The translations under genes were made by a program, and so were the position numbers. Positions 17,847-26,476 of a stretch of 64,000 nucleotides of DNA are shown piece by piece. Within the stretch, counting starts at the first letter, position 1; each line of letters starts with the position of its first letter. This DNA is from Labrys monachus (GTDB taxonomy: Bacteria; Pseudomonadota; Alphaproteobacteria; Rhizobiales; Labraceae). The stretch spans positions 1-64,000 of the forward strand of contig NZ_JAUSVK010000001.1 of assembly GCF_030814655.1 (NCBI RefSeq). Direction: 5' to 3'. The notes beneath the pieces are model-generated. The model ran no database searches. It had not been told where the DNA came from and was given only the letters and a program-made list of their open reading frames with translations.

Positions 17847-18785
17847 TCAAGGTTTCTGCTTCTGGGCCGGGACGCCCTCGGGCGTCGGCGCGGCGGGAGC
17901 AGGGGGAACGGCAGGCGGCGCGGCCGGGGCCTGGACGGCCGGAGCCTGGGCGGCCGGAGCCGCCGCGGCCGGTGGCTGGGCGGGTGGCGCCTGGGCGGCT
18001 GGCTGTGGTGCGGCCGGCTGGGCGGGAGCCGCCGGTTGCGGCGGCGGAGCGGCGGGGGCGTCCGCCCGGCCGACGACGATGATGGGCTCGCCCTGCTTGT
18101 AGACCGGTGCCGTTCTCAATTGGTTGCGCGTGAGGTCGGTCACGATCGTCTGCATGTTGCCGTCCTTGGCGAAATGCAGCAGCCGCCAGTCGACGGCGAT
18201 CTCCCGCGTGCCGATGCCGAGGAAACCGCCGAAATCGATGATGGCGGCCCGCACCATGCCGCTGCGGTCCACCACGACATCGATGATGCGGCCCATGTCG
18301 TCGCCATTCGTGCTCTGTACCGACTTGCCGAGCAGCGTGTCGGCGGCGCTCTCGTCGATGACGACGGCCGGCGTCTCGGTGCCGGGCGCCTGGGGCTCGC
18401 TCCCCTTGGCTGGCGTCCCCTTGGCTGGTGTCTCCTGTGCCGGCGTTCCTTGGACCGGCGTTCCCTGGGCCGGCGCCGCCTGCGGAGCGGGAGCCGGCTG
18501 GGCGGCAGCCGGCGGCGCGGGCGCGGCTTGCGCCGGCTTGTCCGTGCCGGGCACCTTCTGGGGCGGCGGGCCCGGTGCCGGGACGGCGGCGGTGCCGCCG
18601 TCATGCGCCGGCTGGACGGCCGGCGCGTCCTGCGCCAGGCCGTTGCCGGGTGCCGCCAGGACGAACAGCGCCAGGACGAACAGCGCCAGGCATGCGGCCA
18701 GCCAGCGGCCGGGCGCCGGCGCGCCGGTTCTCTCCCTCGCCGGAACGAGGGGCGAAGGTCCCATCGATGCGGCCTCGATCAGCAT
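17847..18785 (-). CDS. PRC-barrel domain protein with Ala/Pro/Gln-rich flanks
   Basis: About 312 residues. A hydrophobic helix near the N-terminus (WLAACLALFVLALFVLA, ending AQD) looks like a signal peptide. A long Ala/Pro/Gln low-complexity region with repeats of the form GTPVQGTPAQETPAKGTPAKG follows. A PRC-barrel is then visible at DTLLGKSVQSTNGDDMGRI, VVDRSGMVRAAIIDFGGFLG and IAVDWRLLHF. The C-terminus returns to Ala/Pro/Gln runs. PRC-barrels bind proteins or RNA in several contexts. The periplasmic Pro-rich arms suggest a wall-spanning or adaptor role, which is inference. The start could also be the ATG at 18764. Confidence 0.8.
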   Translation of the reverse strand: MLIEAASMGPSPLVPARERTGAPAPGRWLAACLALFVLALFVLAAPGNGLAQDAPAVQPAHDGGTAAVPAPGPPPQKVPGTDKPAQAAPAPPAAAQPAPAPQAAPAQGTPVQGTPAQETPAKGTPAKGSEPQAPGTETPAVVIDESAADTLLGKSVQSTNGDDMGRIIDVVVDRSGMVRAAIIDFGGFLGIGTREIAVDWRLLHFAKDGNMQTIVTDLTRNQLRTAPVYKQGEPIIVVGRADAPAAPPPQPAAPAQPAAPQPAAQAPPAQPPAAAAPAAQAPAVQAPAAPPAVPPAPAAPTPEGVPAQKQKP

Positions 18786-18911
18786 GGCTCGCCTGCGCTC
18801 ATTCCGGGCTCTCCGACTCCACAAGGCCACATGCCCGCTCCAGTCTTAGAGCGATTCCGCTTATCCACCAAGCGAGAGCGCTGCGATGGCACAGGTGCGG
18901 CCGCCCGGCGG

Positions 18912-19469
18912 TCATCGCGTGCCGATCATGCGCGCGAGAACCTCGTCGCGCCTGACGAAGACATGCCAGGCCACGGCGAGGAGATGCAAAGCGAGCACGG
19001 CGCCGAGGGTCCAGGCGCCCCCATAATGCAGGCCGGCTCCCAGCATGGCGTTGGCCTTGTCGCGCGGCAGCAGGTTCGGCCAGGAGAACAGGCCGAACCA
19101 GGGCAGGGTGTTGCCCCCCGAGGCGGAGGTCAGATAGCCGGTGAGCGGCATGAACAGCATGAGGACATAGAGCCCGGCATGGCCCGCCTTGGCGGCGAGA
19201 TGAGCGAGCCGGCCGGGCGGAACCCGAAAGGCCGGCTCGCCGGCGACCAGCCGGTAGAGGATGCGCAGGCCGATCAGCGCCAGCACCGTCATGCCGAGCG
19301 ATTTGTGGATGTCGAGCAGCCCCCGGCGGAGCGGGGTGCCCTGCACGAGCCAGGCGCTCCAGACCCCCAGGCCGATGGCGGCGAAAATCAGGGCGGCCAT
19401 CAGCCAATGGAAGCCGCGCTGGAGCCGGTCATAGCCGTAGCGCGGAGAAGGGATCGGTAAAGTCGACAT
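18912..19469 (-). CDS. Cytochrome b561 family protein
   Basis: A 185-residue membrane protein with four hydrophobic helices and the heme-ligand histidines of the bacterial b561 family: H in LQRGFHWLMAALIF, H in LLDIHKSLGMTVLALIGLR, and two in the later helices (GHAGLYVLMLFMPLTGYL, VLALHLLAVAWHVFVRRDE). It would bind two b-type hemes and move electrons within the inner membrane, often oxidising quinol or superoxide. The start at 19469 (MSTLPIPSPRYGYDRLQR) is the family-like one; an upstream extension is repeat-derived. Confidence 0.92.
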   Translation of the reverse strand: MSTLPIPSPRYGYDRLQRGFHWLMAALIFAAIGLGVWSAWLVQGTPLRRGLLDIHKSLGMTVLALIGLRILYRLVAGEPAFRVPPGRLAHLAAKAGHAGLYVLMLFMPLTGYLTSASGGNTLPWFGLFSWPNLLPRDKANAMLGAGLHYGGAWTLGAVLALHLLAVAWHVFVRRDEVLARMIGTR

Positions 19470-19559
19470 CGCTGACCTGATCGAATCGGCCGATCCGGAT
19501 GGATCGCTGGAACGCCCTTTGCTGGGTGATCCTGGCCGAATTCGGGCGCGCGGCTGCAT

Positions 19560-20130
19560 CCGGAGGCACGGATCTCTCCCCGGGTGCGCGGACGTCCCGT
19601 CCGCCCTCGAAACGCCGCGCCTGTGGGTTGGCGTCTTTCCTGGGAGCGCGGGCGTCTCGCCCGCCCTGGAAACGCCGCGCCCGCCGGTTGAAACGTTGCG
19701 CTTGGGGTTGGCAAGAGCGGGCGAGACGCCCGCGCTCCCAGGGAGGAGCGCCGAGCCGGCTCGGGCCGACATCTGCCTCGCCGCGCCGCAAGGGCCGGCC
19801 CGGGCGTTTTCGGCGTTCTGCGGCGCGCTCGAAGGTTGAAGCGTTGCACCTCTGGGTTGGGAAGAGCGGGCGAGACGCCCATAAGCGCTAACTTAACTTA
19901 GACGGGCATAACGCTCGGGTCTCCCTTCCCCCTTGCGGGCTCCGCATTTCCTGCGGAAATGTCGGGGGGTAAGGGATGGGGGTCGAGACATGGTCTCGAC
20001 CGAGGAGATTGTCGTCCCGACCCCCACCCTTCTATTCCCTCCCCACAAGGGGGAGGGGGTCCCAAATGTCACGTTTATCAATCTAAAGTTAGCGCATATG
20101 GGCGAGACGCCCGCGGTCCCAGGGAAGAAC
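19560..20130. repeat. Mosaic of nested palindromic repeats
   Basis: Alternating blocks such as GGGAGCGCGGGCGTCTCGCC and its reverse complement (near 19.65 and 19.73 kb), GAAACGCCGCGCC and GTTGGC repeats. A full element with ends CGCCCATAAGCGCTAACTTA (from 19876) and AAAGTTAGCGCATATGGGCG (to 20104) follows. Its core has CTCCGCATTTCCTGCGGAAATG and CCCCTTGCGGG-type hairpins. The sequence GGTCTCGACCGAGGAG inside it is not coding. The short frames across it are repeat-derived. Confidence 0.8.
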
Positions 20131-20157
20131 GCCGAACCGGCGGCAATAGTGCGGTCG

Positions 20158-20290
20158 GTCATCCCGGACGCGATGCGGCACGTCAGTGACGCATCGCGTC
20201 CGGGATCGCGGGCAGGATGAGGTTCCCCAGGCGCGCGGTCCCGTGTCTGCACCGCACCCTTGCAGGGTGCCGTGCGCACGGGATGACGGG
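20158..20290. repeat. Imperfect palindrome GTCATCCCGGACGCGATGCG type
   Basis: ATCCCGGACGCGATGCG (from 20161) faces CGCATCGCGTCCGGGAT (to about 20207), with GGCACGTCAGTGA between. A second, looser hairpin around GCACCCTTGCAGGGTGC at 20252-20268 follows and the block closes with GGGATGACGGG. Palindromes of this kind are usual between genes in this order of bacteria. Confidence 0.65.
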
Positions 20291-21677
20291 TGATGGCTCT
20301 GCGGACATGCGTCTTCGTCGCCGCGCCCTGAGCGGGCCGGATTGTGCAAGGGAAGATCGGGGCGACGACGGCTGTTCTGGGTCAGCCGTGGTGCGGTGTA
20401 GTGTCGTGGTCGTGAAGAAGCGGGCCTCGCATGTTGTGCAAGGCCGCCGTCGCCCCTTTCCCGCCGGGCCAGACGCGCCAACAGGCAACGCGCCGAGGCT
20501 CGGCTCTTTCCCGTCGATCCGGATCAAGCCTTCGGCCTGAGCCAGACTGCCGGACGGGAGGCATCGCCGGCGCCGGAGGGCACGGTTCCCTCCATCACCA
20601 GCCATGCCGGACAGGCCCCGCGCCCTTCACCGCTTCCGGGCCAGGGAAGCCGGTCGGGACGCGCAAAGCCTCACCCACGGAACGGGCGGGACAGGGGCCT
20701 TGGCGGACGGCTTATATCTTCGCCGCACCCCGCCGGCCGGGCAGCCGGGTCCCCGTGCTGCTGCGGCCGCGGACGCTGCGGGCCGGGTTTGCCGGCCGCC
20801 GGCGTCCGACAAGGCGATCCGGCCTGGAAGGCCGGCGCCTCTCCTGTCTCGCGCGGGATCGAGGGCAGGCCCGAAAGCGGCCCGATCCCGGCACGTTCCT
20901 CATCGAGCCCCGTGTGCAGACCTGACGGCCGGGTGATCGCACACCCGGCGCTACCGGATGTCGGCGGTCCCGGCATTGCTCGTAAGAGCAATGGGGCGGT
21001 CTGCAGCGATCCCTCTTAGCGCCGGCCCAGCCATGGTTTCCAACACCATGACAGAGTGGACAAGAACCTCGATGCGGCTGGCGCGCCGCAGGCGTAAACC
21101 GGGATCGGCCGGAGTGGGTGGAAGGCACGGGGCGGTATCGCGAACCTTGGCCCCGCCGCGCTTCTTTCCGAGGGAAAGTAGGCCATGGGACAGGGCGGAT
21201 GTCAAGATTTGTTCGTGTTTTGTCCTTATTGGTCCGCAGCCGGCGAACGCGACCTTTGTCGTAGCTGGGATGGTCCAATCGGATGTCACGTAAATATATT
21301 GGCACCCTAATTGCTCGATAGCAAGATCGGGCACTAATTGGGCGGCGCCCCCCGGGCTGTCGACTTGGGCAAAGGGTCGGTACCGTCGAACGGCACGGCC
21401 CCGCCGTAACTATGATCAACTGCCCTGGACGAGTTTCTAGATCCTATCATGCCAGTCATGCTGGGGATGCGCCTGGATCTGAAGATTGGGTACATTTGGC
21501 GTTATTCCGTCCGAAGCAGGAGGAAACATAGTGATTTATAGCGTAAACGCTCCGAAGAAATGCAACGACGGCATTGACTTCAGTCTTTACACCCATCCGG
21601 CACTGCCGGCCCTGGTGATGATCCAGGCGCCTACGGTATGCGGCACAGCCTTCTTGCACAGTGAGTGCATCCTGATT
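20291..21677. other. About 1.4 kb without a recognisable gene
   Basis: No reading frame on either strand gives a recognisable protein or a convincing start with ribosome binding site. The frames that are open are Arg/Pro/Gly-rich and look like chance readings of GC-rich DNA. From about 21185 the base composition falls visibly (for example TTGTTCGTGTTTTGTCCTTATT and AAATATATTGGCACCC), which marks the left shoulder of the three-gene system that follows. A 78-residue frame at 21486-21722 has AGGAGG inside it but overlaps the ATPase stop on the other strand and matches nothing I know. I saw no integrase, tRNA or direct repeat. Confidence 0.5.
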
Positions 21678-23552
21678 TCACACTGGGAAAAGGCCTTGTC
21701 TGCCCTCACCCGACTCGCCTGAGAACAAGTGGATCTTGACTCCGCCCGGCATTTCCGACGGTGGATCGTTGTTTTCTATGACATAGATCTGACCAACGTC
21801 ATGGAGGCCGGCCAAGTGCTTGTAGAAGGCTTTATCCAGTGAGGTACCCGCTATTGCCTTCTCGTCCGCATCGAGTTCGCCGTGGCGTTTGTAGTGGATG
21901 GGCTTGCGATAAGTGACGAGCGGAGAATCTAACACCACGAAGCCCGGATGCGGCAGCCCGTTGGTCCGGCAGTAGACCATCACGGCGACAGCGAAGGCGG
22001 AATGGAATACGGCTTTGACACCCTTGCCGTTCTGGCTGCGAGGCCGCCCGTTGATCGCGATATCCTGCCGCCGTTCGTCCCAGGTGACGGCCTCGATGCC
22101 GGGGTACTTCCAGGCCGTGAGCACATCCCTGACGACTTGGGCGAACTTGTGCCCGGTCGGGCCGTCGATGCCTATCATCAGCCCTTCAGCCTTCTGCCTG
22201 CCCACCCTGATGGCGGCGATGGCATTGCGCTTGATTTGCAGCGCGGACCGCCTCGACCTCAGTTCCCAGACAGCCTCAAGCTTGCCGAGTCGCTCCGCCG
22301 CTGCCTGGTAATCTCGCCGGGTAGTCGCTTCCTGGGGTTTGAGACGGGAGATCACCGCGCCCTGCCTCCCGATCTCGCCGGACAAGAATTCGATGCGAAG
22401 GTTCAACGTGGCTTGTTCATCCTCGACGCTAGTAAGCGCCGCCTCGAGGCCACGCATATCGCGTCGAATTTTCGCGATCTCGGCCAGGGCCGTTGCATGC
22501 TGACGGTCGAGGTCGCTGAGTTCATGGGGAAGATGCTGGTCGCCCGGCAGAGCGCCGCACATGGGGCAAGGCTGGTCTTCGAAGCGTTGCAGGAGGAACC
22601 CGCCTTCCTCGATCGCTTCGAGGCGCCTGATGTCGGTACGATAGGTTTCCTGCAGCTCAAGGAACCTAGCCTTCATCGCCACCAGTTGTCCGAGCTTGGA
22701 GCGATCAGCCTCTAGGGTGTCGAGAAGTCCGCGCCTCTCTTGCATCGCCACGTCGAGCCGCTGCTGGGTATCACCAAGGGAGTTGCCGAAATCCTCGAGC
22801 TGTTCGGATAATCGTTTGATCTCGGCGTCAAGGGTGTCCATTTTGGCACCGCCGAGCTGCCCGTCGATTTCGCCAATCATCTCGTCGAGAAGTTCGACCT
22901 TGCCGTCGTTACTTGCTTTGAGCGCCTTCTCGTTGGGCACCTCGATGACGTTGGAATCGTCTTGGCCGGTCAGGATAAACCGGAAGACATTCTTGTTGAG
23001 GGTAGGTCCATTCTTTGGGCTGACGATGGTAGGGCTGTCGGCGGTGAACATCCTGTCCTCGTCGATCGCGAGGTAGGGCATGAAGTGCCGAATGGAAAAG
23101 GGCACCAGCTGCGCTGCCTCGGTGGCGGCGATTCTGGCGTCTTTGATGCCGATGCTCTCAAGTAGCAGTTCGGAGACGCTACCGCTTTTGCCCCTGCCAT
23201 GATCGGCAGACACAACCGTGCCCGTCCGACCGGCCAAATCGCCGTCGCGGGCCAGCCCGTCATAGACCTTGAGACCGCCGCCCCTGCGTGCCCGCTCTAG
23301 CGTCACCTGCCGCCCATCTCCTAGAGTCAGGCCGAGCAGCACTTTAGTGTATTTCGCCCCTTGCTCTAGGATGTCGGGTCGGTCGCCACCCAGCATAAAG
23401 TTGATGGCCTGCAGCGAGTAGGACTTGCCAGCGTTCGATCCGCCATAGACGAGAGTAAGTCCTTCCCCGAACTCTATGCCAGCCGGTTCCAGGCCGCCAC
23501 CGGTGAACGTGAGGTGCTCGAGCCGAATCTTGGGAAGCATGGCTTCAGGCAT
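21678..23552 (-). CDS. Rad50-like ABC ATPase of a putative ABC three-component (ABC-3C) system
   Basis: 624 residues. The P-loop is GGSNAGKS (residues 37-44) after the IEFGEGLTLVYG strand. A central coiled coil (about 215-420) is interrupted by a zinc-hook-like Cys329-Pro-Met-Cys332, as in Rad50. The C-terminal lobe carries a signature-like NGKGVKAVFHSAFAVAVM and a Walker B strand GFVVLDSPL. This layout matches the ATPase of ABC-3C systems, where a Rad50-type motor controls a toxic effector. The start at 23552 (MPEAMLPKI) overlaps the preceding stop by eight bases; the ATG at 23540 is an alternative. Base composition is lower in GC than the flanking genes. Third gene of the operon. Confidence 0.85.
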   Translation of the reverse strand: MPEAMLPKIRLEHLTFTGGGLEPAGIEFGEGLTLVYGGSNAGKSYSLQAINFMLGGDRPDILEQGAKYTKVLLGLTLGDGRQVTLERARRGGGLKVYDGLARDGDLAGRTGTVVSADHGRGKSGSVSELLLESIGIKDARIAATEAAQLVPFSIRHFMPYLAIDEDRMFTADSPTIVSPKNGPTLNKNVFRFILTGQDDSNVIEVPNEKALKASNDGKVELLDEMIGEIDGQLGGAKMDTLDAEIKRLSEQLEDFGNSLGDTQQRLDVAMQERRGLLDTLEADRSKLGQLVAMKARFLELQETYRTDIRRLEAIEEGGFLLQRFEDQPCPMCGALPGDQHLPHELSDLDRQHATALAEIAKIRRDMRGLEAALTSVEDEQATLNLRIEFLSGEIGRQGAVISRLKPQEATTRRDYQAAAERLGKLEAVWELRSRRSALQIKRNAIAAIRVGRQKAEGLMIGIDGPTGHKFAQVVRDVLTAWKYPGIEAVTWDERRQDIAINGRPRSQNGKGVKAVFHSAFAVAVMVYCRTNGLPHPGFVVLDSPLVTYRKPIHYKRHGELDADEKAIAGTSLDKAFYKHLAGLHDVGQIYVIENNDPPSEMPGGVKIHLFSGESGEGRQGLFPV

Positions 23553-24033
23553 CGGACAGCCCGCCTTCTTCCCGAAATTCGAGGCTCCAACGTTCGATGT
23601 TACCACGTAGGTGGGACAGGAATTCGTCCCCGGCTTCCCGCCACTGTTCGGCCAGCCATTTCGAACGTGCAAAGAGATCGACGTTATATTCGGTTCCCAT
23701 GAGCCTCACGAAGGCTGGCGCATCCTCGGATGCAGCAAAGCGCAGCCCATCTTTGGCCTCCACTACATCGACGAGGCTGGCACGCCGCATCAAGCGCAGG
23801 CCGTCCTGAATGACGCGCCGGCGCACGTGGTACTCGCCGACGCGCGACCCGATGGCCGGATGAAGGCTCGGTGGCCCGCCTATATCTTCGGTGTGCACGA
23901 CGAAATAGTCGAACAAAGACATCGTATCGAGATCCAGCGTTTTCGGATGGCAAGCTTCGAGGATCAGGAGCGCACGCACCCCTGTCTCAACGCTGCCGTT
24001 AAAGAGTCGTGGATCAGTTACGGCTTCGTCCAT
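23545..24033 (-). CDS. Small middle component of the putative ABC-3C system
   Basis: 162 residues, lying between the nuclease-like gene and the ATPase gene and overlapping both (16 bases with the first, eight with the last). It is mostly helical with a winged-helix flavour: SVETGVRALLILEACHP, then LDTMSLFDYFVVHTEDIGGP, VRRRVIQDGLRLMRRASLVDV and EDAPAFVRLMGTEYNVDLF. In ABC-3C systems the middle component is a small winged-HTH-like adaptor between ATPase and effector, which agrees in size, gene order and predicted fold. I cannot assign it to one of the numbered middle-component families by eye. Confidence 0.75.
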   Translation of the reverse strand: MDEAVTDPRLFNGSVETGVRALLILEACHPKTLDLDTMSLFDYFVVHTEDIGGPPSLHPAIGSRVGEYHVRRRVIQDGLRLMRRASLVDVVEAKDGLRFAASEDAPAFVRLMGTEYNVDLFARSKWLAEQWREAGDEFLSHLRGNIERWSLEFREEGGLSDA

Positions 24034-25031
24034 GGCATCACCCCCTCGTTGGCGAGATGGTGGCAGGTGCCTTGACGCACCTGCACGGATGCCCTGCGAT
24101 GCCGGCCGAAGATGCCGCCGACCTCGATGGCGCCAGCCCTTTCCATCACCCGAGTTAGCCGCTCGAAGCCGTAGGTGCTGGTATAGGTCTCGAACACGCC
24201 GGCATGAACCTCATCGTTGAATACCTGCAGGTGCCCAGGGTCGAGGTTATCCCGGAAGTGCCGGCGGAAGGAGTCGGCGTCAAAGTACCGACGTCTCTGC
24301 ATGGTTAGGTGCATACCATTTTCGGCGTCGGCCAGCACCGCGTCGGCGTCTGGATATGGACGCCCGGCTCGCTCGGAATAAATGGAGACAAGCTGTCCGA
24401 TGTAGACGGCCTCCTCGTTGGCAATCGAGATGGGTACCGTACCCCTAGGCGCTTCGCCAGGATCGTCGCCGAAGGTATCGGCCAAGAGCTTATTCATGCC
24501 AGGAAGAGCTAGCATCTTGTCGACGTCCCAGCCCTCGACGTTCTGAAACGCGAAGCTCTTGATGACCTGCTGCAGCGTCGAGGCCATTGGAACCGCTTCT
24601 CCGTTCGTCCTGATCTTGCGCGAGCACCGTGCGTCCCATTCGGACAGCATCATTGCCCGGAAACGCTCGGGATTGTGGAGCAGTTCTTCCGCACCGCGAT
24701 TGAAGCCCTTGGGTGCCACGAAGAAGTATTTTCGTGGAGCGGTGAAGTGTCCTTCCGAGGCGAAGTAGAGGGTTTTACCGATCTCTTCGAAGAGTGTCGC
24801 TGCGTCGAGCGGCTTGGCTAACATCTTGCACTGGAAGTTGTCCCATTCGCCTTCGTGCCGCGCAGCGGTGACGAAGCCGCCGACGTCACGCCCCATGTCG
24901 GACGCGTCGCCAAATTCGTAATGGTCAACATAGCTACTGAGCTGCATGGCTACCCAGCGGTGCACGAACCGTTCCAGGCCTTTGGGGGACATCAAAAGGA
25001 CGTCGTCGCGATATGTCAGCTTGCCGCTCAT
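24018..25031 (-). CDS. Restriction-endonuclease-fold effector of the putative ABC-3C system
   Basis: 337 residues, first gene of the operon, with GAGG eight bases before the ATG. The N-terminal 100 residues look like a PD-(D/E)xK nuclease: Glu20 in the first helix (KGLERFVHRWV), Asp49 in GDASDMGRDVGGFV, then the Gln67-x-Lys69 pair in WDNFQCKM. The order E...D...QxK is that of Mrr/HJR-like enzymes. The remaining 220 residues form an uncharacterised C-terminal domain containing HLTMQRRRYFDADSFRRHF and GTCHHLANEGVMPW, presumably the part that docks with the middle component. By family precedent it would cut nucleic acid when the ATPase senses an invader. Confidence 0.75.
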   Translation of the reverse strand: MSGKLTYRDDVLLMSPKGLERFVHRWVAMQLSSYVDHYEFGDASDMGRDVGGFVTAARHEGEWDNFQCKMLAKPLDAATLFEEIGKTLYFASEGHFTAPRKYFFVAPKGFNRGAEELLHNPERFRAMMLSEWDARCSRKIRTNGEAVPMASTLQQVIKSFAFQNVEGWDVDKMLALPGMNKLLADTFGDDPGEAPRGTVPISIANEEAVYIGQLVSIYSERAGRPYPDADAVLADAENGMHLTMQRRRYFDADSFRRHFRDNLDPGHLQVFNDEVHAGVFETYTSTYGFERLTRVMERAGAIEVGGIFGRHRRASVQVRQGTCHHLANEGVMPWTKP

Positions 25032-25127
25032 GCTATCCTCACGTTGCCCTTGAGGGCTTCGGATCCAGCGAAGAAACGTGAATATCGCACGGTGCCTAGA
25101 AGTGCGAGCCTCTTCCCGTTCAGAGGC

Positions 25128-25345
25128 TCACCGTCAGCATGCCCTTCGCGCTCTGGTCAATGGTGTTGCGCCGGAACTGGCCGCCATAGCTGACGTCGAA
25201 GGTAGTGCTGGGCGTGAGGTTGACATCGAGGCCGGCGTCGACAGGTGCCGGAAACGCCGGCTGTCGCGGTCAGCACGGCATAGCGAACCGTTGACCTTCA
25301 ACGCGCCGTCCGCAATCGTCGTCGCACCGGCGAAGCCTGCGGAGC
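25128..25345 (-). pseudogene. Remnant of an autotransporter adhesin gene
   Basis: Three pieces of an autotransporter can be read on the minus strand in different frames. First, a passenger repeat AGATTIADGALKVNGS (about 25340-25285). Then YAVLTATAGVSGT, the usual end of a passenger (about 25284-25240). Last, the C-terminus of the beta-barrel, DAGLDVNLTPSTTFDVSYGG then QFRRNTIDQSAKGMLTVSL, with its stop at 25128-25130. The barrel normally spans about 280 residues, so most of the gene has been lost through internal deletions. It lies between the hydrolase gene and the ABC-3C operon and may mark the old end of this locus. Confidence 0.75.
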
Positions 25346-25348
25346 GGA

Positions 25349-26173
25349 TCAGCGGCCGGCCAGATGCGCATCCATCCAGTCGGCGATCTGGCCGACGACC
25401 TGCGGTTCGATGCCGTCATAGCCATGCGGCGAGAGCGAGCCGCAGTCCTTGTGGTCGCCATCAAGGCCGCCTGCCACCATCATCACCCGCACATCGGGGC
25501 TGGCGCTGAGCGCCGCCGCGATCCTGCGGGCGTCCTGCGGCGGCGCGACGCTGCAGCGGTCGTCGCGGTTGGCGACGACGAGCGCCGGCACGCGCAGCTG
25601 CGCGGGGCCGGCGTCGAAGACCGTCTCGCCGCTGCCGCCCGGCACCGAAACCGATTCGGTCAGCACCACCCCGGCCACGCTCCCCGGACTGGCATGGGCC
25701 GCGCCGTTGACCGCCGCGATCGAGCCCTGGCTGGTGCCGAGCAGAAAGACCGGCCCGGGCTGCTGCATGCGCGCAAAGGCCGCGAGGTCCGCCACCACTT
25801 CGCCATAGGCCGCCGAACTGCGCAGGCCGCGCAGGTTCTGCCGATCGATGGTATCGGGAATCAGCACCGCATAGCCCCGCCGGTTCCACAAGCCGCGCGT
25901 GCGGACGACGAAATTGTGTCCGCGCCGGAGAGCGCCGTCGGCCGCAATACCGATATCGCCGGCGCCGCCCGGCAGCATCACGATGGTCGCACGCGGATGG
26001 GCCGGCGCGGCGAACAGCGCCCGCTGATGCCCGCCGCCGGCGAGCGGCATATCCACGATTCGGGTTGCCTGCGCTCGCGCCATGCCGGGCAGGACCGCCA
26101 GCGACAGCATGGCGATCACGGCGTTCAGGAGGGCGCTGTAATGACGGTGACGCTGCATAGGCTTGAAATCCAT
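25349..26173 (-). CDS. Secreted alpha/beta-hydrolase fold protein
   Basis: 274 residues with a signal peptide (ALLNAVIAMLSLAVLPGMARA, cleaved near AQA; here given in parts). The hydrolase nucleophile elbow is GTSQGS, with the preceding strand PGPVFLL. An HxGG-like oxyanion region appears as MLPGGAGDIG, and a late Asp/His pair is visible in VANRDDRCSV and GDHKDCGSLS. The start at 26173 has GAGGAAAG upstream. The substrate is unknown. Five Cys or fewer suggest at most two disulfides (RDDRC and KDC). The frame extends far upstream but across repeat DNA, so only the part from 26173 is taken as real. Confidence 0.8.
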   Translation of the reverse strand: MDFKPMQRHRHYSALLNAVIAMLSLAVLPGMARAQATRIVDMPLAGGGHQRALFAAPAHPRATIVMLPGGAGDIGIAADGALRRGHNFVVRTRGLWNRRGYAVLIPDTIDRQNLRGLRSSAAYGEVVADLAAFARMQQPGPVFLLGTSQGSIAAVNGAAHASPGSVAGVVLTESVSVPGGSGETVFDAGPAQLRVPALVVANRDDRCSVAPPQDARRIAAALSASPDVRVMMVAGGLDGDHKDCGSLSPHGYDGIEPQVVGQIADWMDAHLAGR

Positions 26174-26255
26174 CTCTTTCCTCACTCCATGGGAGGCATC
26201 GTTGACGAAGGGCGGTGCCTCGCGGGACCGACCAGTCGATCGGCCTGTGCAAGGA

Positions 26256-26390
26256 CGGGCGCCCCCATGCTCTAACTTTGCCGGAAGGCGTGACGATGGA
26301 GGGGCGATCACCGATCGCCCCTTTTTGGAAACGCCGGCGCGCCGGAGAGGAAGAGGTCGATCGGTGATCGACCTTCCACGACGCATAGGC
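26256..26390. repeat. GATCACCGATCG-type palindromic element
   Basis: Begins CCCCCATGCTCTAACTTTGCC (a variant of the CCATATGCGCTAACTTTGCC end), then GAGGGGCGATCACCGATCG facing GTCGATCGGTGATCGACC, with GAAACGCCGGCGCGCCGG between. It is the inverted counterpart of the element at 11965-12092. It fills most of the gap between the hydrolase and the oxidoreductase gene. Confidence 0.75.
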
Positions 26391-26476
26391 CCTGTCGATT
26401 GCGCCGCCGATCGTTTTCTCCATTGGCCGCCCCGCGACGAACTGGCAGGATGGCGCGAAACAAGGGTGGAAGCACG

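Noticed and set aside
20604..21419. Open frames of 110-235 residues in the gene-free stretch
   Set aside because: They overlap each other on both strands, are rich in Arg, Pro and Gly, show no family pattern and lack a credible ribosome binding site.
21486..21722. Possible 78-residue gene convergent with the ATPase gene
   Set aside because: It overlaps the ATPase stop, has no recognisable pattern and starts without a well-placed ribosome binding site. It remains possible but is not supported.
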